Both the position numbers and the translations under genes were made by a program. Below, in pieces: positions 34,613-46,980 of a DNA stretch of 64,000 nt (the stretch's first letter is position 1; the number at the start of each line of letters is the position of its first letter). Origin of the DNA: Beta vulgaris subsp. vulgaris. Taxonomy: Eukaryota; Streptophyta; Magnoliopsida; Caryophyllales; Amaranthaceae. The notes under the pieces were generated by a model, which was given only the letters and a program-made list of their open reading frames with translations, ran no database searches and was not told the origin of the DNA. The DNA is taken from contig NC_079203.1 of the NCBI RefSeq assembly GCF_026745355.1, positions 372,001 through 436,000 of the forward strand, in the 5' to 3' direction.

Positions 34613-35221
34613 GTCATAGTTCTTTGTTTATAAAAACTTGGGTTTATAAATATTTAATTTGATTTTGTTATTTGGTAATTTTTTTAAATCTTGGTTAAAC
34701 GTTACAACTTATAGCCATTTTTCTCAATCATGCTATTATATTAACCAAATATTGAGATCATTAGTTTGCCCTTAAAATACAAAAGCCGCAATAACATATG
34801 AACCTATTAAGTTATATCTTAAACGCTCATGGCATGGCATATGTTTGGTATTTAATCAAAGATGAAAGATCTTTTATTTGGTAATTGTAGCGATGATGAT
34901 GCCCAAAATATATCAATAGTATCATGTGAATTGTGGCCTTACCTTTGGGTGTGTAGTAAAATTTCTGGAGGAGAAAATCAGGCCCTCTTTAAGGTACTCA
35001 AAAAATTTAAATAGCATACCCATCTATCAACAATTACATCTACAAACTAAACAATGTATCTCTACCATTGTTCGTATACATGAAATAGAATACCATTGTT
35101 ACCTTGTATACAAAAATCATAAGACTAAAACATGGAGATGAAACACTGCAATAATTAAGAATTTTGGGGAAAGATATAATATTTATCTTTAGAAGAATGA
35201 ATGACATTTATATACAACATT

Positions 35222-35392
35222 TAGGGCCTGTTCTCCCCAGCTTATTTTCAGTTCAGTTCGGTTCAGCTCCAATCAGTTCAGTTCAGCTCCAATCAGTTCT
35301 GTTCAGCTCAGTTCAGCTCCAATCAGTTCTGCTCAGTTCAGCTCAATTCAGTTTAGTTCAGTTCAGCTCAAATCGATCATATAAAAAGCACA
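35222..35392. repeat. Tandem-like repeats of CAGTTCAGCTCCAAT
   Basis: A run of degenerate CAGTTCAGCTCCAAT and GTTCAGCT units follows GGGCCTGTTCTCC. The start resembles MITE termini. No right terminus was identified. It lies exactly at the right edge of unit A. Confidence 0.5.
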
Positions 35393-35834
35393 TCAAATAA
35401 ACTTATCCAAATCTACCTGCATGTTAAATGCAACCATATGAGCCCCATGCATCCATACATCCAACTAATGGCTCGTAATTTGAAGATCTAATACGTGTTC
35501 CCTTGGGATAAATCCTTAAAGAGTTTCTTTGTGTGAACCTGTATTTTCAAATGAAAACAGCAAGAACAACAAATATAAGCAAGTGATATACAGCTTATTG
35601 CAAGACAAGTCGAACTCACCTCACAACATCAGGTGCATAGCTCGATGCTTTACTATATTGTAGCCATTTCATTCAAATCTTTTTTCCCACAAAGATATGT
35701 AAATAACAAAAAATTGCCACTGACATCTAAGCAAGTGATATACTTAAGGTAAGAGATGCATATATATATATAATTTAGGGGTTTGTTAAACATCATCCCC
35801 AAACTACTTAAAATCGCTCCACCTCTCACATGAA
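35393..35834. other. Non-coding spacer
   Basis: No gene recognised. The phrase AAGCAAGTGATATAC appears twice (about 35577 and 35728). Confidence 0.3.
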
Positions 35835-35990
35835 TGTACCATATACTTGATGAATGAATGCATAAGCTAATGCTCTTTCTCTTCGCATAGCAGCCTCCTG
35901 TTTGCTTTGTATACTTGCTTGTTGCTTCGAGTTGCTCTTTAGACTGCGTACTATCATCCATACGTCCATCTGACATGAAGGAGTACAATA
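35835..35990 (-). pseudogene. IQ-domain (IQD-like) protein exon relic
   Basis: On the minus strand one frame reads DGRMDDSTQSKEQLEA. After a shift of frame it gives QEAAMRRERALAYAFIHQ. The combination of a DD-S-x-S/KEQ stretch followed by (K)QEAAMRRERALAYAF-HQ is characteristic of plant IQD calmodulin-binding proteins just downstream of the IQ67 domain. Only this piece is present, with a frameshift and a nearby stop, so it is a relic. Confidence 0.55.
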
Positions 35991-36344
35991 AGTTTGTTTA
36001 TTGACTTCCTATCATACCATCAATGGAAATAAATCATATGATTTGCATGTAGCTTCATGGGTTTTTCCTTAGTGCTCACGGCAAGGATAAAAAACAATCA
36101 TACCGGTTTATTCTTGCCACTTTGTGTGGTAAATAAATCATATGTAGCAATGTACAAGCTTATCATCATGAAGAATAGAACTGTTGTAGATCTTATAATT
36201 ATTTATTTTGGAAAATAAAATTATCAAAAATTGGGAATTCTCCTCATTGATCCGACATTATTTATTTCCTTTTGCATTTTAACTTTTTTTTTTTTTTTAT
36301 GCAGAATGTGAAAATATATTAAACAAGGCCTAGAGGCCCATTAA

Positions 36345-36753
36345 GGCTCTGTTTGGGGAAGCATTTCAGGTGACTTAAATGATAAGGTGCTACAATTTTA
36401 AGTCACCTTATATATGATTAGTAGTGTTTGGTGGAGGAACTTAAATAAAATTTAAGTCCAAAATTTGACTGAAATTGAGTTGGAGGAAAATATAGCGTCT
36501 GAGATCAGGTGCTGAAATTTTTTAATTTTTTTATTTTATTTTTATCTTTTTAAGCCTAAAAAGATATTTTCTTTTTATCTTTTTAAGCCTAAAAAGATAT
36601 TTCAGTTACAGTCATAAATAATTTTACCAAACAGGTTATGCAATCAGCTAACTTCTCAGTTTCAGCACCTTAACAATTTCAGCTGCTACCTAATCAGTTT
36701 CAGTCACCTTATCAGTTTCAGCTCCATTTCAGCCAGTGTTGCCAAACATAGCC
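36345..36753. mobile_element. Tourist-like (PIF/Harbinger) MITE, 409 bp
   Basis: Termini GGCTCTGTTTGG and CCAAACATAGCC are inverted repeats, flanked by TAA on both sides (36342-36344, 36754-36756). The 3-bp TAA duplication and GGCTCTGTTTGG-type ends are those of Tourist elements. Inside, a 32-bp unit (TTTTTATCTTTTTAAGCC...) is repeated in tandem at about 36538-36602. Confidence 0.82.
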
Positions 36754-36781
36754 TAAGTGTTCTACCAAAAAAAAAAAAAAT

Positions 36782-37131
36782 CGCAAGAGAGGGTCCAACT
36801 ATTACCCATTTTCTTTTATAAGTCTCAACTCTGAATTATTCCCTACAAGTCCCAAGTTTATATCTTGTAATTTTCATAAGTTTCGAGTTACTTATAATCG
36901 GGTTAGAAGGTAAGGTTTTTAAATATTTACCATCTTCAAACACTTTCAGCAAGTGACAAAGACATATAAAACAGGGCCAGCGTTTAAAATTCTTACCTTT
37001 TAAAACGTTTATAAGTAATTTAGGACTTATAAAAATCACAAGATGGTAAACTTGAGACTTGTAGAAAATAATTCATAATTGGGACTTATACAAGAAAATG
37101 AGTAATAATTGGATCCTCTTATGAATTTTTA
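36782..37131. mobile_element. Fold-back element with ~100-bp inverted arms
   Basis: The left arm (GTCCAACTATTACCCATTTT from about 36790) is the inverted, diverged match of the right arm ending near 37131. The same arm occurs at 27455-27540 (inverted), 27765-27850 and 38705-38790. No coding potential. Confidence 0.6.
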
Positions 37132-37230
37132 AAAACAACAAAGCATACATCGAAATAACCAACTAGCCAAGAAAACAAAGCCCAACAAAGCAAGAGGGCC
37201 ACAATACCAACATTGGTAAGTAAAACCTAG

Positions 37231-38582
37231 TGTTGTAACCTAAGGGAACACTCAAGAAGGGGGGGGGGGTTGAATTGAGTGGTGAAATCTAATCGATTTT
37301 CGCAAAAATCCTTTCACAGCTCAGTGCCAGGCTCTGAGCTGAACACTCGAAAATTGCTAATTTGCGTTTTTGCGAATAATAAACTTAAAAGATATTAGAT
37401 TTGACACAAGATATAACGTGGTTCAATCTCACCTCTGAGATCTACGTCCACAAGAAACAAAAACTCTTTTATTTCTTTGAATCCTATATATCAAACTCTT
37501 GATACAATACGATTCCCCTCACTACTAACCCTAGTAATGACTCCCAACACTTAACTCTAAGTGTTGACACTCTCATAATGTAAAAGTTACAGAAAAGAAC
37601 GATCCTCAAAGATGTGCTTCTTAGTCAAGCAAATAGAGGACAATTACAATTGTGAAATAGTAACTTAAACCTAACAGCTCAGTGCTATGCTCAGTGCCAA
37701 GGAAATAGTTTTCAGCTTTTTAATTAGACTCGATTTTTCTCTCTGAAAACGTGAGATTTAAAAGTGAATTCTGATTCCCTTTTATAGGCTTGGTTAGGAC
37801 GAAAATCACTTAAAAATATCTTTATCTTTTAATCCTTGATTTAAGGGATAAAACTTTATCTTTTTCTATCTTTATCTTTTAAACAAAAAAGATAAGTTTT
37901 CCACATAGATTTTCTTTTTCAACTCAAAGTTTGTTATATCTAAAAATTATTTTTCCAAATCCTTTTAGAAAATCTGAAAACATGTTTTAATAAAATTCTG
38001 TTTGATAAAAATCTTTTTATTTAAAACCACGGTTTTTATCAAAAACGATTTTTATCAAAATCTTTTTTCAAAAACTCGTTTTTATAAAATCTGATTTATA
38101 TTAAAATCTTTTTCAAAACTCATTTTTATCAAAAACTTATTTTTATTAAAATCTTTTTCTTAACTCGTTTTTATCAAAAACTTATTTTTATTAAAATCTT
38201 TTTCTTAACTCATTTTCCTAATCCCTTTTGATTTCTGATTTTAAAAACTTATTTCCTTTTATATAGAAATATAATTTTAATATAATTATTTACTTTCTTA
38301 ACTCAAAGAAGATAATAATTATATTAACTTTATATTTCTATATTGAGCACATTGCATATTACTAAGCATATTACATTTGAATCTAAAGTTACTATTCTAA
38401 GAAATTATAAACTCGAACTTCATTCTTGATTCTTCTTTTCTTCAAAGTCTTCGTTTATCAATTTCTTTCTTCTTCATGCATCTGTTGTAACTGTTACATA
38501 CTTTCATGCTATAACATATTATATTAATTTTCATCATCAAAACATAACATGTGCATAAAACATAACATGTACATGCACAACA
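37231..38582. mobile_element. Solo LTR (SIRE/Maximus Copia-like), 1352 bp
   Basis: The block begins TGTTGTAACC and ends GCACAACA. It is flanked by CCTAG on both sides (37226-37230 and 38583-38587). The TGTTG...CAACA ends and a G run near 37258 are typical of SIRE LTRs. Unit A has the empty site, so insertion followed the tandem duplication. Confidence 0.9.
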
Positions 38583-39960
38583 CCTAGCATCATTCCTTTT
38601 GCAATTTTATAGCTTGCACTCTAGCATCATTCAATTCCTTTTTTCAAAAAAAAAATATATTCTAATTTCTTTTCTTATTCTTTCAAAAAAGAAAAAAATT
38701 GATATAGGAGGGTCCAACTATTACCCATTGTCTTTTATAGTTTTTAAGTATGAATTATTCTTTATAGGTCCCAAGTATTGGATCACTGTTCAAGCCTAAA
38801 TTGGAATTTCACAAAATGAGTTTTTTCTCTTTATTGTTTTTCCTAATGCAAACTTAAATATTTGGTTAGATTCCACATATGTGAAGAGATAGAAAATAAT
38901 AATAATAATAAAAAAAATAGATTCCACCCATGAGAAAAGAGAAAAAAAAATCAAAAAATCATACTACACTATCAAGAAGAGTGAGAAAGCATTCAAAAAA
39001 TAGAAAAAAGAAAAGATATATACGGTGTATTAATGGCATTTATGAGTAAAATAGAAAATTTGTAGTTGTTATATGTCCCTTAAGTTTCGCTTTCTTTTGC
39101 TCAGTTATTCTATTTACGAGCAACAGAATATTTTTTTACCTCACCTAGCACTCTTCACCTCGGAATCGATAGTCACCATCCATCATAAAATCCACAAATT
39201 AATCTGGGAAGGCTAAAAATCGCAAACCTTATTTTCTCTCGTGTAAACTGCTTCAATTTGGTTTATATCTTTGATCAGTTGATGTATTCGTGGTCACTGA
39301 TCCTGATATCATGGTTTCGTATCTGATGTCTTTTTTGCAGCCCAGTTCGTTGTTGTACAAAAAATTCTATCATGATAATAACTCTGGAGTAATAGGGGTG
39401 GTGCTTAACATGTGCGATTTTGTATTAATTAGTATTTTGTAGTATACATAATGTTTCTTTATTGTTGGTACTAACTAAATTATAAGATTATTTTTTAATT
39501 GTATATATTTACGTTGCAATTATTTTTGTCATTTCATTATAAGTAAAAGAAAAATATTTGCATATACTATGTCATTTTTTTACAGCTAAACTAATAAGGT
39601 AAGGTCTAAATTTGTCGTTACGTTGTACAATACTTTTATAATATTTGAACCGTCCTTAGTGGTTGTTGGTGTCAATAATATTAAAACTGAATAGGATTTT
39701 TTTACCACTCCATTGCACTAACTTCATCAAACATGTTTTATTCAAGAAAACCCTATATTTTTTTCTCACATTAATGTAAAACATTACTACGTACACGCTT
39801 AGGCTTGAAGGCGATTTACTATTTTTCTCACCAACATAAACAACCATGTAACATAGAAATATGCATAGTATTACAAATAATACATTATTATGCTGCTATA
39901 ATACTGAAATAAGGAGATAATACTTGGAATTTGTTGACCCAATAAGATAGATTAATAAGT

Positions 39961-42801
39961 TTAAGAACACTGGAAGCCACGCGGTACCCTTTTGCCACAA
40001 TTTTTGATCAACGATCTCAAGGAGACAGAGGCATTAAGCTTGACCCCCAAAACATTGGCTTTGATGGCAGTGCAAACACATGAGCATGCTTCACGATCAG
40101 TCAGCCCTTGAATGATAGAGCAACATCGATACTTTAGCTGACTGCCAATCAAAAGTCTAGGCAAGTCACCTATAATATTAGCACAAACCCTTAATTTAAG
40201 CGGATTTATGGGACATTTGCCCGGCGGCAACGGTGTTGGTGACTTGGGAGGTGGTGACCGAACCGGAGTTGGAGTTGGTGACTTGGGAGGTGCTGACGGC
40301 ACTGGAGTTGGTGACTTGGGAGGTGCTGACGGAACTGGAGTTGGAGTTGTTGACTTGCTAGGTGGCAACGGAATCGGAGTTGGAGTTGGTGACTTGCCAG
40401 GTGGTGACGGAACTGGAGTTGGTGTTGGCGACTTGCGAGGAGGTGATGGAACAGGAGTTGACATTGGGGATTTCCTAGGGGGTGATGGAATTGGAGCTAA
40501 GGTTGGTGACTTGTTAGGCGATGATGGCACAGGAGTTGGCGCTGGGGACTTGCCAGGTGGTGATAGCACTGGAGTTGGCGTTGGGGATTTTCCAGGGGGT
40601 GATGGAGCTGGAGCTATGGTTGGTGACTTATCAGGCGGTGATGGCATAGGAGTTGGCATTGGGGACTTGCCAGTTGGTGATGGCGCGGGAGTTAGGATTG
40701 GGGACTTTTCCGGTGATGATGGCCCTAGAGTTGGGGTTGGGGACTTGCTAGGTTGTGATGGCCCTGGAGTTGGGGACGTGTTAGGTGGTGATGGCATAGG
40801 AGTTGGGATTGGGGACTTGACTGGTGGTGATGGCACTGGAGTTGGGGTTGGAGAGTTGCTTGGTGGTGACGACCCTGGAGTTGGGGTTGGGGACTTGCCT
40901 GGTGGTGATGACCCTGGAGTTGGGGTTGGAGACTTACCAGGTGGTGAGGGTACTGGAGTTGGCGTTGGCGATTTGCTAGGGGGTGACGACACTGGAGCTA
41001 TGGTAGGTGACTTATTAGGCGGTGATGGCATAGGAGATGGCATTGGGGACTTGTCCGGTGTTGATGGCGCTGGAGTAAGGATTGGGGACTTTCCCGGTGA
41101 TGATGGCCCTAGAGTTGGGGTTGGGGACTTGCCAGGTTGTGATGGCCCTGGAGTTGGGGCCATGTTGGGTGGTGATGGCCCAGGAGTTGAGGTTGGGGAC
41201 TTGCCTGGTGGTGATAGAACTGAAGTTGGGGTTGGGGAGTTTCCTGGTGTTGATGGGTCTGGAGTTGGGATTGGGGACTTGCCGGGTGGTGATGGCAATG
41301 GAGTTGGGGTTGGTGACTTCCCTGGTGGTGATGGCACTGGAGTTGGGGTTGGGGAGTTGCTTGGTGGTGACGACACTGGAGTTGGGGTTGGGGACTTGCC
41401 TGGTGGTGATGGCCTTGGAGTTGGGGTTGGTGACTTACCTGGTGGTGAGGGCACTGGAGTTGGCATTGGCGACTTGCTAGGTGGTGATGGCATTGGAGTT
41501 GGCGATATGCTAGGGGATGACGACCCTGGAGCTATGGTTGGTGACTTATCAGGCGGTGATGGCATAGGAGTTGGCATTGGGGACTTGCCAGGTGTTGATG
41601 GCGCTGGAGTTAGGATTGGGGACTTTCCAGGTGATGATGGCCCTAGAGTTGGGGTTGGGGACTTGCTAGGTTGTGATGGCCCTGGAGTTGGGGACGTGTT
41701 AGGTGGTGATGGCTCAGGAGTTGGGGTTGGGGACTTGCCCGGTGGTGATGGCCTTGGAGTTGAGGCTGGGGACTTGCCTGGTGGTGATGTCCCTGGAATC
41801 GGGGTTGGCGACTCGATTGGTGGTGACAACACTGGAGTTGGCGTTGGCGACTTGCCTGGTGGTGATGGCACTGGAGTTGGTGTTGGCGATTTGCGAGGGG
41901 GTGACGGCATTGTAGTTGGTGTTGGCGACTTTCTAGGTGGTGATGGCATTGGAGTTGGCGTTGGGGATTTGCCAGTGGGTGATGGAACTGGAGCTATGGT
42001 TGGTGATTTATCAGGCGGTGATGGCATTGGGGACTTGCCAGGTGGTGATGGCGCTGGAGTTAGGATTGGGGATTTTTGAGGTGATGATGGCGTTGGAGTT
42101 GGGGTTGGGGACTTGTTGGGTTGTGATGGCCCTAGAGTTGGGGACGTGTTAGGTGGTGAGGGAAATGGAGTTGGCATTGGCGAATTGTCAGGTGGTGATG
42201 GCCCTGGAGTTGGAGACTTGTTAGGTGGTGATGGCATCGGAGTTGGTGTTGGGGACTTTTCAGGTGGTGATGGCACTGGAGTTGATGTTGGGGGCTTGCC
42301 TGGTGGTGACGCCAACGGAGTTGATAATACGCCAGTTGATGGCGCTGGAGTTGGCGTAGGTAACTTATTAGGTGGTGAAAGTATTGAAGTTGGTGTTGGT
42401 GTTGAGTCTCCAGGTGATGATGGTGTCAGTGCTGGTGACATTCCAGATGGTGACACCTTCGGAGTTGGTGTAGGTGACTTATTAGGTGATGAAGGTACTG
42501 GAATTGGTGATTTTTCAGGTGGTGATGGGATTGGTGTAGGTGATATTCCAGGTGGTGATGGCATTGGTAAAGGTGACATGCCAGGTGGTGACACCACTGG
42601 AGTTGGTATCGGTGACTTGCTAGGTGGTGATATCACTGGAGTTGGTGGGTTCCCTCCCTCATTGCCACCGCCGTGTCGAGGCGGATATTTGGGACGTGGT
42701 GGTGGTGGTGGGGGGTGGACATTATAGGAACTCACCATAGTGAAAAACACTTGACTGAAGCATATGAGTAAGGTTATTAAAGACATAACTTTTAAAGTCA
42801 T
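39961..42801 (-). CDS. Hybrid proline-rich cell-wall protein, copy B (intact)
   Basis: Single exon of 946 codons starting at 42801. Residues 1-25 are a signal peptide ([20 protein letters not shown]). [18 protein letters not shown] block comes next, then some 60 units of a 10-13-residue SPTPTPxPSPPGK repeat. The last ~85 residues form a cysteine-rich domain: [22 protein letters not shown] and [11 protein letters not shown]. This is the C-x-C-x-CC-x-CxC-x-C-x-C pattern of the hybrid proline-rich/LTP-like (hydrophobic seed protein) family, with one extra cysteine. The related 14-kDa members have short proline regions, so the repeat is unusually long. Product likely secreted and cell-wall bound. 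Copy A of the duplication has lost half the cysteine domain. Confidence 0.88.
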   Translation of the reverse strand: MTLKVMSLITLLICFSQVFFTMVSSYNVHPPPPPPRPKYPPRHGGGNEGGNPPTPVISPPSKSPIPTPVVSPPGMSPLPMPSPPGISPTPIPSPPEKSPIPVPSSPNKSPTPTPKVSPSGMSPALTPSSPGDSTPTPTSILSPPNKLPTPTPAPSTGVLSTPLASPPGKPPTSTPVPSPPEKSPTPTPMPSPPNKSPTPGPSPPDNSPMPTPFPSPPNTSPTLGPSQPNKSPTPTPTPSSPQKSPILTPAPSPPGKSPMPSPPDKSPTIAPVPSPTGKSPTPTPMPSPPRKSPTPTTMPSPPRKSPTPTPVPSPPGKSPTPTPVLSPPIESPTPIPGTSPPGKSPASTPRPSPPGKSPTPTPEPSPPNTSPTPGPSQPSKSPTPTLGPSSPGKSPILTPAPSTPGKSPMPTPMPSPPDKSPTIAPGSSSPSISPTPMPSPPSKSPMPTPVPSPPGKSPTPTPRPSPPGKSPTPTPVSSPPSNSPTPTPVPSPPGKSPTPTPLPSPPGKSPIPTPDPSTPGNSPTPTSVLSPPGKSPTSTPGPSPPNMAPTPGPSQPGKSPTPTLGPSSPGKSPILTPAPSTPDKSPMPSPMPSPPNKSPTIAPVSSPPSKSPTPTPVPSPPGKSPTPTPGSSPPGKSPTPTPGSSPPSNSPTPTPVPSPPVKSPIPTPMPSPPNTSPTPGPSQPSKSPTPTLGPSSPEKSPILTPAPSPTGKSPMPTPMPSPPDKSPTIAPAPSPPGKSPTPTPVLSPPGKSPAPTPVPSSPNKSPTLAPIPSPPRKSPMSTPVPSPPRKSPTPTPVPSPPGKSPTPTPIPLPPSKSTTPTPVPSAPPKSPTPVPSAPPKSPTPTPVRSPPPKSPTPLPPGKCPINPLKLRVCANIIGDLPRLLIGSQLKYRCCSIIQGLTDREACSCVCTAIKANVLGVKLNASVSLRSLIKNCGKRVPRGFQCS
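40240..42640 (-). repeat. Proline-rich coding repeat array, copy B
   Basis: Degenerate 30-39-bp units encode SP(T)PTPxPSPPGK. The array at about 29320-31650 in copy A is homologous but differs in number and order of units. The opposite strand is stop-free over much of its length because of the repeat composition and reads as Gly/Asp/Val-rich. I do not regard that as coding. Confidence 0.85.
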
Positions 42802-42901
42802 CTTAGCGAGCTAAGATAAATTAAAGTTTTTGTCAAGCAAATACAGATTTTGGATTAGGATTTGAGATATTGTGATGCAAAATAAATGGATGGGTTTTAG
42901 G

Positions 42902-42910
42902 CTATTTATA
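42902..42910 (-). promoter_or_regulatory. TATA box of proline-rich gene copy B
   Basis: TATAAATAG on the minus strand, about 100 bases before the ATG at 42801, identical to copy A. Confidence 0.7.
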
Positions 42911-45139
42911 GTAAAAAAAAATTGTGAAACCTTCATAAACAAAAAAAAATAGAAAATCATATAGCTAATTTATGGCTCATGAGGTAATTGAGCATATCAC
43001 TAAAGCATCACATATAAGCTGGATGGTGGACTTTGTTTCTCCACACTATACTATGCGTGTTGTTGAAACTATTTTTTAATTTAGATCTAAAATGTTTGAC
43101 TAAATAAAACCTTATTAAATGCAAAAAAAAAAAAATGCAATAAAGCTTTCTCCTCTCGTCCTTCCAAGCGGTAGCTAAGTCAATTAGACGTAGCTTGAAG
43201 TGGAGATAGGTCGCTAATTTTCAAGCACAATAAACTAACACATGCAAGCAATATTAAGAAACAACTTTGCTATTACTAAATACTAGCAATCAAGCAGTAG
43301 CTTACACATTACACCCACAAGTCACAACACTCAAAGCTTTTATTTGCCTCACTCAAACTCACTTATGGCAGTAGAGAAATGCACTCAACTTTCTCTTACT
43401 CAAAAACACTCGAGAAATTTTGGTGTTGGGCACACATCAAGCGGGAAAACGGGTTTATTAGTTTGAATAAATACAGTTATCTTTGTAAATAATTGAGATT
43501 ACTCGTATGATTAAATGAGATTACTTTTGTACATAAATGAAATTATTAGTATAGGTAAACGAGATTGCTCATAAGATTATATGACGTTACTCATAAGATT
43601 AAACAAGGTTACTAATCGATTAAACAACATTACTTGTATGACTAAACGAGAAAATGAGATTCTAATCAACTTACTCTTACGAATTAATGAGGTTACTCGT
43701 TTGAATAAATGCAACTACTTTTGTGAACAATTAGGATTACTCATATGATTTTTGTTTTTTTGATAATTTTTGCGGATTTTCATTCATAAAAGAAGGATAG
43801 CAATAGCTAATCAGCCTCAAAGGTTACAATAATAGTGTTATGTGGTAATATTGTCACTTGAAATGGTATTACATTAATAGTCACCAACTTTCAAATTGTT
43901 TTCATTATTTGAAGTAATGTACCACAATTTTGTTAGGATTAACAATATTTCCTATGAACTCTACATAATAGAAGTAGATTATACATATCCCAATTCTTTT
44001 TCTATTACAACAATTACTACTTTGGATAGTTTCACATCTATTACAATATTTCCACTTTGTTATGAAAAACAACTTTAGTAACCTTACTTTGTCTTACTAA
44101 AACCATCTTTAATTACTCATCAAACGCACGATATATTGTTAAAAGGGTATTTTTACTTTGTTAAGTGTTCATTTCTCTCTAATACTCGTGAAGTATACTT
44201 TCCCTTAAATTATGCTATGTAAATATTCATAAAAGTGAATGAAATAATACAGACATTAATTGTTCCTTTGTCTAACTATACTTTTACTTCTCAAAAAAAA
44301 ATTACATCATCAATAATATACTTTTCCATTTGTTTTCTTTGTCCTGTTATTAACTTTCACCCAACAATTTACATGGCAATTTTCATGTAGCAAGTTAAAC
44401 CCTTCCACTATGATTACCAATTGTGCTATTAAACCCCATAAGTTTCAATTAGAGTTTGACCCCTATATTTTTTTTCAATAACTAATACTCACCCCATCAT
44501 GATTTAAAAAGCCCAAAGATTAAAAAAAAAGAACAAACTTTTGTTTTTATCATAATTGTATTACGTTTATGATTTAACTATATTTTTACTCACAAAAGTA
44601 ATGCATATTTACATTCTTATTTTAAAATTATGCATAGTTATCCCAATAACTGTAATACATTTGCCCATAATAAGCAAAATAACTTTAATAGCTTTAATAT
44701 GCCAACACCCTATAGAAAACAGTAATAAAATCTTTTATGTACATAAGAGTTTTTTAAAATTTGTATAATTTCCAAATTATCATTATTGGCCCTGTTCCTT
44801 TTAACTTATTTTACTTATGTAATCTTATCTGAACTTAACTGAATCTATCTAAGAACTTATCTAAATTTATTATACCTTGTTAGTCCTTATTAGACCATGT
44901 ATGAACTTATTTAAAATTATTTTGTGAGTATATCAAACTTTATCTTTGCTTGTTTTTTTTTTTTTGCATTATAGAACTTATCTAAACTTATTAAGCCATA
45001 TTATTCATTATCTGAACTTTTCATTTGAAAATAAGTTTGTTATTTGTGACTTGAAATCTTGTGAAAATGACATAGGATTGACTTTGAATGCGCATATCTC
45101 TCAATCTATAAATGGTTTTGATGTGATTTAAATTGGATG

Positions 45140-45557
45140 TGATAGCTTGTTCCAAGAGCTTTCCAACGACAGGTCATATGGCAATTCTGCTGAGAAACGG
45201 AAAAGTTATGGTTGTTTTACGAAGAACTGTCGAGAGCATACTGCGGCTCGCGACAGACACCGCGCCTCGCGGTCAGTGTGATGCGTTTCCGAATCGGTTT
45301 TATGCTAGGGTCCTTTTACGCGGCGTCTATTCTAGGGTTTTTGTGCAGCGTTCCTTATATTATAAAAGGACCCCCTTGGTAGTCTTTATCTGACACACAC
45401 ACAAATTTAAAATTTTAGACCACATAAATCCTTGTGTTCTTTTGTTTATTTTCTTTGTTGCTTTCTCATCGTTATTATTTTATTGACTTGTTCCACATTA
45501 ATCAAACACTACAACACTCGTTTCCTAACAAAGTTGATCAGAGTCGGGTCGGTGTTC
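45140..45557 (+). mobile_element. LTR-like relic, unit B
   Basis: Counterpart of 34191-34612 with the same TATA-like box (ATTATAAAAGGACC) and a degenerate primer site reading TTGATCAGAGTCGGGTC. Non-coding. Confidence 0.5.
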
Positions 45558-46340
45558 CTTGTTTATAAAAACTTAGGTTAATAAATATTTAATTTGATTT
45601 TGTTATTTGGTAAAAAAAATTAATCTTGGTTAAACTAACGTTACAACTTATAGCCATTGTACTCAATCATGCTATTATATTAACCAAGTATTGAGATCAT
45701 TAGTTTGCCCTTAAAATACAAAAGGTGCAATAACATATGAACCTATTATATCTTAGACGCTCATGACATGGTATATGTTTGGTATTTAATCAAATTAAAG
45801 ATGAAAGATCTTTATTGGGTAATAGTAGTGATGATGACGCCCAAAATATATCAATAGTATCATGTGAATTGTGGCATTAACCTTGGGTGTGTAGCAAGAC
45901 TTTGAAGGAGAAAATCAGGCCCTTTTTAAGGTACTAAAAATTTTTAAATAGCATACTCATCTATAAACAATTACATCTTCAAACTAAACAATATATCTCT
46001 ACCATTGTTCGTATACATGAAATAGAATACCATTATTACCTTGTATGAACAAAGAGGACAAAAATCATAAGACTAAAACGTGGAGATGAAACACTACAAT
46101 AAGAATTCTAGGGAAAGATATAATATTTATCTTTAGAAGAATGAATGACATTTATATACAATTTTTATAGGGATACAAAATTACCTACACAATAACACAA
46201 TACCTATGTAAATTGAAGAACCAAAATGTCTTTGAGCTCTCTCTCTACCCCGTATATATAGCATATTTAAACTTGCAACATTAGATTAATCAATCCCTAA
46301 ATTAGGGTCATGATAGTTGATAAACCTACATACATTATTA

Positions 46341-46596
46341 CTCCCTCCGTCCCATAATATAGTGTCTATTTCATTTTTGGTGGTCAAACTTTAAAATCTT
46401 TGACCGAATATTCTCATTTGTATATATAAAAAAACATATTCATGTAGGATCTTGTTAGATTCGTCTCAATGTGTAGTTTCATAATATCAACTTTTTATAT
46501 TTTTTATTAATAAGGAATTGAAGATATTAAAGGTCAAAGTTACGTATTGGAGACCGTGAAAAAAGAAACAAGCACTATATTATGGGACGGAGGGAG
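46341..46596. mobile_element. Stowaway MITE, 256 bp
   Basis: A perfect 26-bp inverted terminus starts CTCCCTCCGTCCCATAATAT and is flanked by TA on both sides (46339-46340, 46597-46598). The perfect TIRs suggest a young insertion. Confidence 0.92.
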
Positions 46597-46980
46597 TATA
46601 TATTAGTGATAGTATTGTCACGAATTTTGCCTAAAATTTAGGTAATTTTGTAGCACTAATTGAAAAAAGTACACAATTATAGAAATGGATAAAATTAGAG
46701 GCTAAAATTACGGGAATGGAATAATGGCATAGAGCAAGAAGTCAAATGGAATAGAATAATTGAGATTGAGGAAGGAACAGATAAATAAAACATCATACAA
46801 AAATGTTATATACAAATACAATCCTTGTAGTTCATGAGATTCATTGTAACATAGATATTGTTCATGGATTAGTCAACTGTTACAAACTATATTTCAACTA
46901 TTCTAGCTAATCACCGCTTGTAAGCTTAGTTTTCACTACTTACATTTTGTCACATAACCTTATTGATCACATAAATAGAA
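46597..46980. other. Non-coding spacer
   Basis: AT-rich, no gene or RNA recognised. Confidence 0.3.

Larger units (their letters stand above)
27536..35217. repeat. Direct duplication, unit A
   Basis: About 7.7 kb collinear with 37135-46161 when the 1352-bp solo LTR of unit B is removed. It includes the proline-rich gene, both flanks and an LTR-like relic. Homology stops at both ends within a few bases (CTTTAGAAGAATGAATGACA is the last shared block). Confidence 0.93.
37135..46161. repeat. Direct duplication, unit B
   Basis: Same order and orientation as 27536-35217. Its length is about 9.03 kb, or about 7.67 kb after subtracting the solo LTR at 37231-38582, which matches unit A closely. Confidence 0.93.

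Noticed and set aside
35222..35392. CRISPR-like or satellite array
   Set aside because: Units are degenerate 12-15-mers without unique spacers in a plant nuclear context. Better seen as a MITE-like simple repeat.
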